The notes under the pieces were generated by a model. It searched no databases. It saw only the letters and a program-made list of their open reading frames with translations, and was not told where the DNA came from. A stretch of DNA of 34,288 bases from Saprospiraceae bacterium (GTDB lineage: Bacteria; Bacteroidota; Bacteroidia; Chitinophagales; Saprospiraceae). A program made the translations under genes and the position numbers. The stretch covers positions 1 to 34,288 of the forward strand of contig JADLHA010000033.1 of the NCBI GenBank assembly GCA_020848995.1, written 5' to 3'. Positions 10,306 through 17,945 of this stretch are shown here, one piece after another; positions within the stretch are counted from its first letter, which is position 1, and each line of letters opens with the position of its first letter.

Positions 10306-10632
10306 GACGCCAGAGTTCACCTACATTCACCCTTCCGGCCCTTGCCGGAGCTGTTTGCCAGCCTGGTCGCCTCTGAGGCCAGCACTTTATATTTTTTATG
10401 GTAAAAGAGAATTGTCTCTTAAATTTGGTCGCTGCATCGCTGGCTCGGTTCAGGGGTTGGAGCGGGAACGATTTTTGCAAATAGTTGAAAATCAATAACT
10501 AAATTTCTATTTGGATTCGCCTCTTGCGATGGCTAGCTGTAGATGGAGCCGTCGTCGGGGCAACGGCCGGCGATGGTACGCCTGTCCAGACTGTGCACCA
10601 TTACTCAATACAACTAAATTAAAGTGACCGCC
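10306..10632 (+). other. Intergenic region before the catabolic cluster
   Basis: This 327-bp stretch separates the cytochrome c gene from the TrpB2-like gene. It holds a 6-bp AT-rich hairpin (AAGAGA/TCTCTT at 10405-10420) and an exact TAnnTTTG element directly after it. I see no convincing open frame, RNA gene or repeat. It is the only long gap before the sixteen-gene cluster and so the most likely site of its main promoter. Confidence 0.6.
10420..10427 (+). promoter_or_regulatory. Candidate -7 element of the main cluster promoter
   Basis: TAAATTTG fits the Bacteroidota consensus TAnnTTTG exactly. It overlaps the last base of a small hairpin (10405-10420). No clear TTTG is found at the proper distance upstream, and the leader to the ATG at 10633 would be about 200 nt, so this is only a candidate. 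Confidence 0.3.
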
Positions 10633-12000
10633 ATGGAAAAGACCAAGAAAATTTTACTCACAGAAAGAGACATTCCGCATCAGTGGTACAACATCATGGG
10701 CGATATGCCCAATCCCATGTTGCCTCCTCTGCACCCCGGGACGATGCAACCCATTGGTCCCGAGGACCTCGCACCTCTGTTTCCGATGGAGTTGATCAAA
10801 CAGGAAGTATCCGGGGAATCCTGGATCGAGATCCCCGACGAAGTGCGCGATGCGTATCGCATCTGGAGGCCCACGCCGCTCTATCGCGCACATCAGTTTG
10901 AAAAGCTGCTCGACACGCCCGCAAAAATTTATTATAAATACGAAGGGACCAGTCCCTCGGGTTCGCACAAGCCCAATACGGCCCTTGCCCAGGCCTATTA
11001 CAACAAAATGGAAGGTGTGCGCAAGCTCAGTACCGAAACCGGCGCTGGTCAGTGGGGGAGCGCCCTCAGTTTTGCGTGCAAGATGTTTGGGCTTGAATGC
11101 GAAGTTTTCATGGTAAAAATCAGTTATCAGCAAAAGCCCTTCCGCAAGATGCTGATGAACATCTGGGATGCTACAGTGCATGCTTCCCCAACCGACCTGA
11201 CGGATGCCGGCAAAGCCATTTTGCAGGCGGATCCCAATTCTCCGGGCAGCCTGGGCATTGCCATTTCGGAAGCCGTCGAGGTTGCAGCAAAAGATGGGAC
11301 GACTAAATATTCTCTGGGAAGTGTGCTCAACCATGTTTTGATGCATCAGACCGTGATCGGACTCGAAGCGGAGAAGCAGCTCGAAATGGCTGGGGATTTT
11401 CCCGATGTGGTCATAGCTCCATTCGGAGGGGGCTCCAACTTTGCAGGCATCACCTTCCCGTTTTTGAGGCACAACTTCCGCAATGGCAAAAACGTGCGTT
11501 GCATCGCCATCGAGCCGGCTTCCTGTCCCAAGCTCACCAAAGGGCAATTCCGCTATGACTTTGGTGACACCATTGGCATGACCCCACTGATTCCCATGTA
11601 TACCCTGGGCCACAATTTCCTGCCGGCCCCAATTCATGCCGGAGGACTGCGCTACCACGGCGCCGGGGCCATTGTCAGCCAGTTGCTGCGCGACAAACTC
11701 ATCGAAGCCCAGGCCATCCAGCAGCTCGAATGTTTTGAGGCAGGCGTGCAGTTTGCCGGAGCCGAAGGCATCCTTCCGGCACCAGAGGCCACCCATGCCA
11801 TCGCCGGAGTCGTGCGCGAGGCCAGGCGGGCCAGGGAAGAGGGCCAATCAAAAACCATTCTGTTCAACCTCTGCGGCCACGGTTACTTCGACATGAGCGC
11901 ATACCAGGACTACTTTAGCGGAAAACTCGTCGACCATCACTTTACAGACGACGAGCTGTACGCTAACCTGAGGGAGCTCAATACTCCGATCCCAGCATAA
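10633..12000 (+). CDS. trpB2: TrpB2-type tryptophan synthase beta chain-like PLP enzyme
   Basis: This is a fold-type II PLP enzyme of the TrpB2 branch, which joins indole with serine to make tryptophan without needing a TrpA partner and is often considered an indole-salvage protein. Started at the ATG at 10633 (a GTG three codons upstream is open) it has 455 residues, the TrpB2 length. The N-terminus (IPHQWYNIMGDMP, LHPGT) is the characteristic TrpB2 extension. The PLP lysine is Lys113 in GSHKPNTA, and the catalytic acid is Glu135 in ETGAGQWG; Trp after Gln is typical of TrpB2. No trpA or other trp gene is nearby. As first gene of the cluster it may bring indole into the pathway; a serine or tryptophan lyase role is an alternative. 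Confidence 0.88.
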   Translation: MEKTKKILLTERDIPHQWYNIMGDMPNPMLPPLHPGTMQPIGPEDLAPLFPMELIKQEVSGESWIEIPDEVRDAYRIWRPTPLYRAHQFEKLLDTPAKIYYKYEGTSPSGSHKPNTALAQAYYNKMEGVRKLSTETGAGQWGSALSFACKMFGLECEVFMVKISYQQKPFRKMLMNIWDATVHASPTDLTDAGKAILQADPNSPGSLGIAISEAVEVAAKDGTTKYSLGSVLNHVLMHQTVIGLEAEKQLEMAGDFPDVVIAPFGGGSNFAGITFPFLRHNFRNGKNVRCIAIEPASCPKLTKGQFRYDFGDTIGMTPLIPMYTLGHNFLPAPIHAGGLRYHGAGAIVSQLLRDKLIEAQAIQQLECFEAGVQFAGAEGILPAPEATHAIAGVVREARRAREEGQSKTILFNLCGHGYFDMSAYQDYFSGKLVDHHFTDDELYANLRELNTPIPA

Positions 12001-12021
12001 ATTCAAGGGTCTTTACCTGCA

Positions 12022-14142
12022 ATGCGTTTTAAAGTTGGAATCGACATAGGGGGTACTTTTACGGACGTCATCGCCATCGGCGACGGTGGGGAGACCTACG
12101 TGCACAAAACCCTGAGTACACCGGAAGATCCTTCGATCGGATTTATCAATGGATTAGCCGAGTTGGCTGAAAAGGCCGGAATGTCTGTACGCCAGTTTGT
12201 AGAACGCATTGACACCATCGTTCATGGCACTACGGTGGCGACAAACGCCCTGCTCACATTTCGCGGGGCAAAGACGGCCTTGCTGACGACCCGCGGTTTT
12301 CGCGACGCACTCGAGATGCGCCGTGGCATCCGCGAGGAGCAGTACAACAACCGGTACGAAAACGTCACGCCAATGGTGCCGCGACACCTGCGACTGCCGG
12401 TCGACGAAAGAGTGGATGCAGAAGGAAAGGTCGTTCGCAAACTCAACCGCAAAGAATTGGAGAAGCTTGCCGCGCAACTGAAGGCAGAAAACGTCGAATC
12501 GGTGGCCGTTTGTTTCGTCAACTCCTATAAAAATCCGACGCACGAATTGCAGGTTGCCGCTTTCCTTCGCAAAAAGCTCAGGCATTGTTTTGTGACGGCA
12601 TCCTGTGAAGTCCTGCCATGCATTCGCTTTTATGAGCGCGTTAGCACCACGGTGGTCAGCGCGTTTGTGGGTCCGATTGTTGCCCGATACATCGACCGCC
12701 TCGAGCAGAAGCTCTCGGAAGTCTCCTACCAGGGCACCTTGCTCATCATGCAATCGAATGGCGGGGTCGTTGCTCCCGAGGTGGTGAAAAGGATTCCCGT
12801 GGTTACCGTGTTGTCCGGACCCGCTGCGGCGCCAACGGCGGGAGCCTACTATGCTGCAATGCTCGGTTACGACCATTGCATCACCGTCGACATGGGCGGC
12901 ACGAGTTTCGATGCTGCGCTGGTCATCGGTGGCGAATGTGTGACGAGTACCGCAGGCAGCATCAACCGCTACCGCATCGCATTGCCTTCACTCGACATCG
13001 TCACCATCGGCGCCGGGGGCGGCAGCCTCGGATGGATCAACGACGGGGGCATGCTGCAGATGGGTCCGCAAAGTGCGGGCGCCCTTCCGGGACCGGCATC
13101 CTATGGTCGCGGGGGAAGCCTCCCGGCATGTACCGATGCCGACCTGCTGCTGGGCTATCTGGATCCCGGTTTTTTTGCCGGCGGACGACTCAAACTCGAC
13201 GTTGCTGCGGCTCAAAAGGCCATCAACGAACACCTGGCTGGTCCCCTGGGGCTGAGCCTCGTCGAAACGGCTGCGGGCATGTACCGCATCATCAACAGCA
13301 ACATGGCCCAGGGCGTGCGGCAGATTTCCGTCGAACGGGGTTACGACCCACGCGAATTCCTGTTCATCGTGGCTGGAGGTGCCGGACCGGTCCATGCCGC
13401 AGAGATCTGCTCGGAACTCGAAATCCCGGCATTCCTGGTGCCTGCGGTTTCATCGATTTTCTGCGCAGCGGGCATGTTGCTCGGTGACCTGAAACACGAC
13501 TACATCCGCTCCTGTTACGCTTCCTTCCGCGCGCTCGACCGCAAACGCGTCCTCGGACTTTTTGAAGAAATGCAAACGGAAGGGGTAGCAACGCTGAAAA
13601 AGGAAGGCGTTCCCGTTTCCAAAATCAGCTTTCATCCGGTACTCGACATGCGTTACGCCGGACAGTACCACGAAGTTCAACTTGCGGTAGAATGGAAAAC
13701 CGTACAGTCGTTCGCGTTGACAGACATCTTCGAAGCTTTTCACGCCGAGCACAATAGGCAATTCGGTTATTCACTCAAAGAGGAGGGAACGGAAATTGAA
13801 CTAATAAACGTTCGTTTGCGCGTCGTCGGGAAAAACGAAAAGCCGCAATTTGCAACGCCATCGGGCAAACCGGCAACTGCTGTTGAAGCTTTGAAGGGTC
13901 AACGGGAGGTGTACATTTCGGAACAACAGTCAATGCAAAGGGTAGCTGTGTACGATGGGGACCTGTACTTATCTGGAACATTGCTGAAGGGGCCCTGTGT
14001 GATCGAACGCATCACCACATCCATTTTTGTCAGTGCCCGCTACGACTGTCTTGTTGATCCTGCCGGATCATTTCTCGTATACGAGCGGGCGCGTTTCCCC
14101 GGAGGGGAAAGCGAAATCCGGAAGCGCTATCGTCATCGCTGA
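12022..14142 (+). CDS. Hydantoinase/oxoprolinase family protein, HyuA-type subunit
   Basis: HyuA-type subunits use ATP to activate an amide or carbonyl oxygen, with a HyuB partner, in N-methylhydantoinase, 5-oxoprolinase and acetone or acetophenone carboxylases. The 706-residue protein has the ASKHA-fold phosphate motifs GIDIGGTFTD (6-15), HGTTVATNA (about 71-79) and DMGGTSFD (near 290), and full family length. HyuB follows after 17 bp. In the indole-3-acetate cluster of Azoarcus/Aromatoleum a hydantoinase-like enzyme is proposed to hydrolyse the lactam ring of 2-oxoindole-3-acetate; the same role is inferred here because the other pathway enzymes are present. Hydantoin or 5-oxoproline hydrolysis is less likely from context. 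A near-match to the recurrent palindrome lies at 13805-13818. Confidence 0.88.
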   Translation: MRFKVGIDIGGTFTDVIAIGDGGETYVHKTLSTPEDPSIGFINGLAELAEKAGMSVRQFVERIDTIVHGTTVATNALLTFRGAKTALLTTRGFRDALEMRRGIREEQYNNRYENVTPMVPRHLRLPVDERVDAEGKVVRKLNRKELEKLAAQLKAENVESVAVCFVNSYKNPTHELQVAAFLRKKLRHCFVTASCEVLPCIRFYERVSTTVVSAFVGPIVARYIDRLEQKLSEVSYQGTLLIMQSNGGVVAPEVVKRIPVVTVLSGPAAAPTAGAYYAAMLGYDHCITVDMGGTSFDAALVIGGECVTSTAGSINRYRIALPSLDIVTIGAGGGSLGWINDGGMLQMGPQSAGALPGPASYGRGGSLPACTDADLLLGYLDPGFFAGGRLKLDVAAAQKAINEHLAGPLGLSLVETAAGMYRIINSNMAQGVRQISVERGYDPREFLFIVAGGAGPVHAAEICSELEIPAFLVPAVSSIFCAAGMLLGDLKHDYIRSCYASFRALDRKRVLGLFEEMQTEGVATLKKEGVPVSKISFHPVLDMRYAGQYHEVQLAVEWKTVQSFALTDIFEAFHAEHNRQFGYSLKEEGTEIELINVRLRVVGKNEKPQFATPSGKPATAVEALKGQREVYISEQQSMQRVAVYDGDLYLSGTLLKGPCVIERITTSIFVSARYDCLVDPAGSFLVYERARFPGGESEIRKRYRHR
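13805..13818 (+). promoter_or_regulatory. Recurrent palindromic motif, near match (in hyuA)
   Basis: TAAACGTTCGTTTG fits CNAACRNNYGTTNG at all but the first position. It lies inside the HyuA gene, about 340 bp before the HyuB start. It is one of a set of related sites in the cluster and could be operator-like; no function is shown. Confidence 0.25.
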
Positions 14143-14159
14143 CGGCTCAACGACCTGGT

Positions 14160-15851
14160 ATGAAAAAGAAAAGTGAACAAAGCGTAGATAAGATCCTGGT
14201 ATCCATAATGCAGCGGGCTTTTAAGTCGATCACCGACGAAATGAGCATTTCGCTGACCAAGACCACGCGGTCACCAATATTGTGCGAGGCCAAGGATTTC
14301 GTCACCGGACTCTACGATGCGGAAGGACAGATGCTCGAACAAACGGAAAACCTGCCCATCTTGTCGTTTTCCCTGGGCCCCGTTTGTAAGGAGATCCTTC
14401 GTCAGTATGGCGACGACCTTCACGAAGGCGACGTCATCATCCACAACGACGTCTTCAGTATGGGCAACCAAAACAACGACGTGGCGATTTTCAAGCCAAT
14501 CTTTTTCGAAGGAGTGCTGGTAGGATGGTCTGCGGCCAAAGGGCATCAGGCGGATATTGGCGGCGCTGTTCAGGGAGGATACAACCCCAATGCAACCGAA
14601 GTTTGGCAGGAGGCCCTCCGCATCCCCGCAGTGAAGATTTATGAAAGGGGACATTTGCGACAGGATGTATGGAATCTCATTTTTGCCAACATCCGGTTGC
14701 AAATGGTGCAAGAGGACATCAAAGCACAAATGGGCGCCTGCACCCTCGGTGAACGCAGGCTTCAGGCGCTGTTTGCAAAATACGGAAAGGCGGTAGTGGA
14801 TCTTCACAAGCAGGCATTGTTCGATGCTACAGAGGCCATGATGCGCGCAGAGATTGAGCGATTCCCGTCGGGCGAATACAAAGGCAGCAGTTGGGTGTAT
14901 TACGACGGGAAGCATCCGGACAGCAAGTTCGAAGTGCGCGCCAAAATCCGCGTTGCCGGCGACGAGATCTGGTTTGATTTTTCAAAGTCCTCTCCACAGA
15001 CCAAGGGCTTTGTCAACGGAACGTTCACGTCTACCTGTTCAGCCATTACCCTTACCTTTCTGCAAATGGTCAACCCGGCCATACCGCACAACGAGGGCAT
15101 GCTCAAACCGCTGCACTACATCGTTCCGGAAGGGACCATACTCAACGCCTCATACCCGGCGGCGACGACCTTCGGAAACCACCTTTGTCCCCAAGTCGCG
15201 GATTCCATATTTAAAGCACTGGGCCCCGCCGTTCCGGAACGCGTAACAGCGGGCTGGAATCACCTGCTGTGCTCACTGTTTACCGGAATGCATCCGCGCA
15301 CCAATCGCAAATACGTCGACATCTGTTTCCTGGGAATGAAGGGGGGAAGCGGGGCGCTGCGGGGTTGCGACGGATACGACCACATTGGCATGATCGATGC
15401 ATCGGGAGGAGTGCTCGATCAGGATTACGAGATGTACGAGCAACAAACGCCCCATATGATCTTAAAACACGAATACCTCTGCGATTCCGGCGGCCCCGGT
15501 CAGTGGCGCGGTGGACTGGGAACCGAAACGCAAATCCTGTTGCGCGGAGACGATACGACGATGGTGGTATTTGGCGATGGCGACGTAGAACCCAACTACG
15601 GTTTGTTCGGTGGCAAGGGCAGCGTGCTCAACCGCATCGAACTCAGGTATCCCAACGGGAAACGCAAAATTCCCAGGAGCAAGGATATGGTCCACGGCAT
15701 TCCGGACGGAACGGTTTACCACCAAATCGCCGGTGGCGGGGGAGGCTACGGCAGGCCCAAAAAACGTCTGCGCGAAAAAATTTTGCAGGATGTGCGCAAC
15801 GGCGTCGTCAGCAAAAAAGCTGCCAAAGAAATTTACGGAGTCAAAAGCTGA
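14160..15851 (+). CDS. Hydantoinase/oxoprolinase family protein, HyuB-type subunit
   Basis: This is the partner subunit of the preceding HyuA protein and holds the hydrolytic or carboxylating half-reaction. At 563 residues it has normal family length. Family marks include the N-terminal stretch with MSISLTKTTRSP and FVTGLYDAEG, the metal-site region KGHQADIGG (near 126-134) with the following QEALRIPAVKIYERG, and the C-terminal glycine-rich segment IAGGGGGYG. The inferred substrate is the lactam of a 2-oxoindole-3-acetyl compound, yielding 2-aminophenylsuccinate. Its stop codon is immediately followed by the ATG of the Rid-family gene. Confidence 0.88.
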   Translation: MKKKSEQSVDKILVSIMQRAFKSITDEMSISLTKTTRSPILCEAKDFVTGLYDAEGQMLEQTENLPILSFSLGPVCKEILRQYGDDLHEGDVIIHNDVFSMGNQNNDVAIFKPIFFEGVLVGWSAAKGHQADIGGAVQGGYNPNATEVWQEALRIPAVKIYERGHLRQDVWNLIFANIRLQMVQEDIKAQMGACTLGERRLQALFAKYGKAVVDLHKQALFDATEAMMRAEIERFPSGEYKGSSWVYYDGKHPDSKFEVRAKIRVAGDEIWFDFSKSSPQTKGFVNGTFTSTCSAITLTFLQMVNPAIPHNEGMLKPLHYIVPEGTILNASYPAATTFGNHLCPQVADSIFKALGPAVPERVTAGWNHLLCSLFTGMHPRTNRKYVDICFLGMKGGSGALRGCDGYDHIGMIDASGGVLDQDYEMYEQQTPHMILKHEYLCDSGGPGQWRGGLGTETQILLRGDDTTMVVFGDGDVEPNYGLFGGKGSVLNRIELRYPNGKRKIPRSKDMVHGIPDGTVYHQIAGGGGGYGRPKKRLREKILQDVRNGVVSKKAAKEIYGVKS

Positions 15852-16271
15852 ATGCACATGGCACACCAACACATTCTGCCCGAGGGCTGGCCAGTCCCCA
15901 AGGGATATGCAAACGGAATCCTCGCAGATCGCGGCCGCCTGCTCTTCATTGCCGGCCAGGTAGGCTGGGATGAAAATGAAGAATTTTCGAGTCCGGACAT
16001 CGTTCCGCAATTCGAGCGCGCATTGAAAAATATACTAACAATTGTTAGTGCCGCAGGAGGTTCTGCCTCCGACATCTGCCGGATGACCTGTTATTGTAAA
16101 GACCGCAATGCCTACCTTACGGCACGCAAGGAGCTGGGCGCCATTTGGAAATCGGTTTTGGGCAGGCACTATCCTTGTATGAGCATGATCTTTGTAAGTG
16201 ACCTGCTCGACCATCCCGCGCTCATCGAAATCGAGGCCACCGCGGTGATTCCCTCTGGCCAGGGTGCATGA
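15852..16271 (+). CDS. Rid (YjgF/YER057c/UK114) family protein lacking the deaminase arginine
   Basis: Rid proteins are small trimeric proteins; the RidA subgroup hydrolyses reactive enamines and imines released by PLP enzymes. This 139-residue protein shows the family pattern (LLFIAGQVGWD, then DICRMTCYCKD, ending LIEIEATAVIP). The arginine required for imine hydrolysis in RidA, in the segment YPARS, is replaced here: YPCMS with Met110. It is therefore probably not a classical imine deaminase and may act on a cluster intermediate. It is directly abutted by HyuB upstream and by the acyl-CoA dehydrogenase downstream (TGA followed at once by ATG in both cases). The assignment to the family is firm, the function unknown. 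Confidence 0.85.
   Translation: MHMAHQHILPEGWPVPKGYANGILADRGRLLFIAGQVGWDENEEFSSPDIVPQFERALKNILTIVSAAGGSASDICRMTCYCKDRNAYLTARKELGAIWKSVLGRHYPCMSMIFVSDLLDHPALIEIEATAVIPSGQGA
16034..16049 (+). promoter_or_regulatory. Perfect 16-bp palindrome of the recurrent motif (in the Rid gene)
   Basis: ACTAACAATTGTTAGT is a perfect palindrome and fits CNAACRNNYGTTNG at 16035-16048. It is inside the Rid-family gene, about 220 bp before the acyl-CoA dehydrogenase start. It could be an internal operator. Confidence 0.35.
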
Positions 16272-17408
16272 ATGAGGAGTATGCAGGCATTGAATGAAAC
16301 ACAGCGGTCGGTCCAGCAGAGTTTTCGAGAATTCGTAGACCTTCGCGTTTTGCCGCAGGCGAGGAACATAGACCGCGAGCAGCTGTTCCCGATGGACCTG
16401 TTTCGCGAAGTGGCAGCGCTTGGTTTTTTTGGAATGCGATATCCGGAAACCGCCGGCGGCAGCGGAATGGATAACATCAGTTATGCGCTGGCCGTCATGG
16501 AACTCGCCCGCGGCTCACTTTCTTTGGCCGCTGCCTGCACCATGCAGTCGCTCATGGGAACCCATTTCCTGCACCGGTACGGCGATCAAGAGCTCCTCGA
16601 ACGGTTTTTTCGTCCGGCGCTGCGGGGAGAACTGATCGGGGCCATTTGCATGACGGAACCAAATGCCGGCAGCGACCTGATGGGGATCAGTACCCATGCA
16701 CGCAAAACGGAGGAGGGCTTTGTGCTCAACGGCCAAAAGACCTGGGTCACTTCCGCTCCGGTCGCCGACTTCTTTACGGTGCTTGCAAAAAATGAGGGCC
16801 TGGATGGTCTTTCTATTTTCCTGGTTCCCGCCAGGACTCCTGGTCTGCAGCTTGGAAAGCCCATCGAAAAAATGGGCGTTCGCGGATCGCCAACGAGCGA
16901 ACTGTCGTTCGCCGATGTACTCGTCCCCAAGAACCATCTGCTGGGTCCTTTGGGAGGAGGCACAGCCAGTCTCAGAGAGATCCTCGTAGAGATTCGCATC
17001 ATGACGGCCGCACTGGCAGTTGGCATTGCTCAGGCCGCAAGGGACGAGGCCGTGAAATATTCTGCGGAGCGCATGCAGTTTGGCAAACCCATTGCGGCGT
17101 TCCAGGCCATCCAGCTCAAACTTGCGGAGATGGAGATGCAACTGGAAACGTCACGCACCTATACGCTACATGTTGCAGCGCTTGCCGACCGCCTGGAACC
17201 GCGCCACAAAGAAGCCATGATCGCCAAACTCCACGCTTCTGAAGCGGCATGCGCGATCTGCGACCAGGCGGCGCGCATTATGGCATCGTACGGGTATTCG
17301 ACCGATTTCTCTGCCGAACGCCTGCTGCGCGATGTCCGCTTTACTCTCATTGGCGGAGGAACCTCCGAAATCCTTAAAATCAACATCGCAAAAGAAATGA
17401 AGGAATGA
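16272..17408 (+). CDS. Acyl-CoA dehydrogenase without the usual catalytic glutamate; putative 2-aminobenzylmalonyl-CoA dehydrogenase (decarboxylating)
   Basis: This FAD-dependent acyl-CoA dehydrogenase has 378 residues, family length. Recognisable are the FAD-binding signature CMTEPNAGSDL (near 126-136), WVTSA, and the C-terminal RLLRDVRFTLIGGGTSEI. In medium-chain enzymes the catalytic base is the Glu of YEGT; here that position is Gly362. In isovaleryl- and long-chain enzymes the base sits in helix G; aligning from memory on the following Arg (Arg242) puts Ile241 there, with Glu240 one residue off. A base would not be needed if the substrate is a benzylmalonyl-type CoA ester that loses CO2 to form the carbanion. 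I therefore infer oxidative decarboxylation of 2-aminobenzylmalonyl-CoA to 2-aminocinnamoyl-CoA. A structure-based alignment could move the base to Glu240. Confidence 0.85.
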   Translation: MRSMQALNETQRSVQQSFREFVDLRVLPQARNIDREQLFPMDLFREVAALGFFGMRYPETAGGSGMDNISYALAVMELARGSLSLAAACTMQSLMGTHFLHRYGDQELLERFFRPALRGELIGAICMTEPNAGSDLMGISTHARKTEEGFVLNGQKTWVTSAPVADFFTVLAKNEGLDGLSIFLVPARTPGLQLGKPIEKMGVRGSPTSELSFADVLVPKNHLLGPLGGGTASLREILVEIRIMTAALAVGIAQAARDEAVKYSAERMQFGKPIAAFQAIQLKLAEMEMQLETSRTYTLHVAALADRLEPRHKEAMIAKLHASEAACAICDQAARIMASYGYSTDFSAERLLRDVRFTLIGGGTSEILKINIAKEMKE

Positions 17409-17496
17409 ACGCGCACAGGTCTCTCCATTGCATAACACAAAGGCTTCTATGTGCGGCACCAGTCCGCATGGTTGAGCACTTAAACCATTTTAAGGG

Positions 17497-17883
17497 ATGA
17501 AGGTACTTTTGGCAAAGCCCGGTCTCGACGGTCACGACGTAGGTGTGAAAGTGCTGGCTCACGCCCTGCGCGAAGCGGGGTTTGAAGTCGCTTACACGGG
17601 CTTGCGCAAATCCATTGGGCAGATTGCAGACCAGGCGCAAAAATTGAATCCCGACGTCATCGGACTGTCGATCCTCTCCGGGTCGCACCTGATCCTCTGT
17701 GCGAAAATGCGGGAGGAACTGGAGCGGAGAAAACTAAACATACCCTGGATCGTGGGAGGCAACATTCCCGACCAGGACGTAAAATCACTCATCGAACTCG
17801 GCGCCAGGTGCGCATTCCCATCGGGTACGCGGATCGAGGAAGTCATCCGCTATTTTGAGGGGATGAAACAAACCACCGGATGA
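17497..17883 (+). CDS. Cobalamin-binding small subunit of a B12-dependent acyl-CoA mutase
   Basis: The 128-residue protein is a stand-alone B12-binding domain of the methylmalonyl-CoA mutase class. It has the complete signature: Asp11-x-His13-x-x-Gly16 (the His replaces dimethylbenzimidazole as lower cobalt ligand), Ser58-x-Leu60, and a later VGGNIPD. The catalytic large subunit is encoded three genes downstream (21349-23022), so the holoenzyme is heteromeric, as in isobutyryl-CoA, 2-hydroxyisobutyryl-CoA and archaeal methylmalonyl-CoA mutases. An 88-bp gap separates it from the acyl-CoA dehydrogenase gene. Its presumed reaction is the interconversion of 2-aminophenylsuccinyl-CoA and 2-aminobenzylmalonyl-CoA. 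Confidence 0.93.
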   Translation: MKVLLAKPGLDGHDVGVKVLAHALREAGFEVAYTGLRKSIGQIADQAQKLNPDVIGLSILSGSHLILCAKMREELERRKLNIPWIVGGNIPDQDVKSLIELGARCAFPSGTRIEEVIRYFEGMKQTTG

Positions 17884-17889
17884 GTCAAA

Positions 17890-17903
17890 CTAACAAACGT
17901 TTA
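17890..17903 (+). promoter_or_regulatory. Recurrent palindromic motif upstream of the thiolase gene
   Basis: CTAACAAACGTTTA fits CNAACRNNYGTTNG at all but the last position and is centred on the perfect palindrome AAACGTTT; further symmetric bases (AACT and AGTT) flank it. It lies in the 62-bp intergenic gap, about 42 bp before the thiolase ATG, and is the only site of the set in a gene-free position. This makes it the best operator candidate. Confidence 0.4.
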
Positions 17904-17945
17904 TAAGTTTTAAAGTAACTGAATAACAGAGAGAATACGATCTAT

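Noticed and set aside
12022-15851. 5-Oxoprolinase, N-methylhydantoinase or acetone carboxylase
   Set aside because: The family is shared, but the gamma subunit of acetone carboxylase and carbamoylase or glutathione-related genes are absent. The ring-opening role is a better fit to the neighbours, though it is not proven.
17409-17496. Cobalamin riboswitch before the B12-binding subunit
   Set aside because: The 88-bp gap is too short for the full riboswitch and I see no B12-box-like sequence there or in the other gaps of the cluster.
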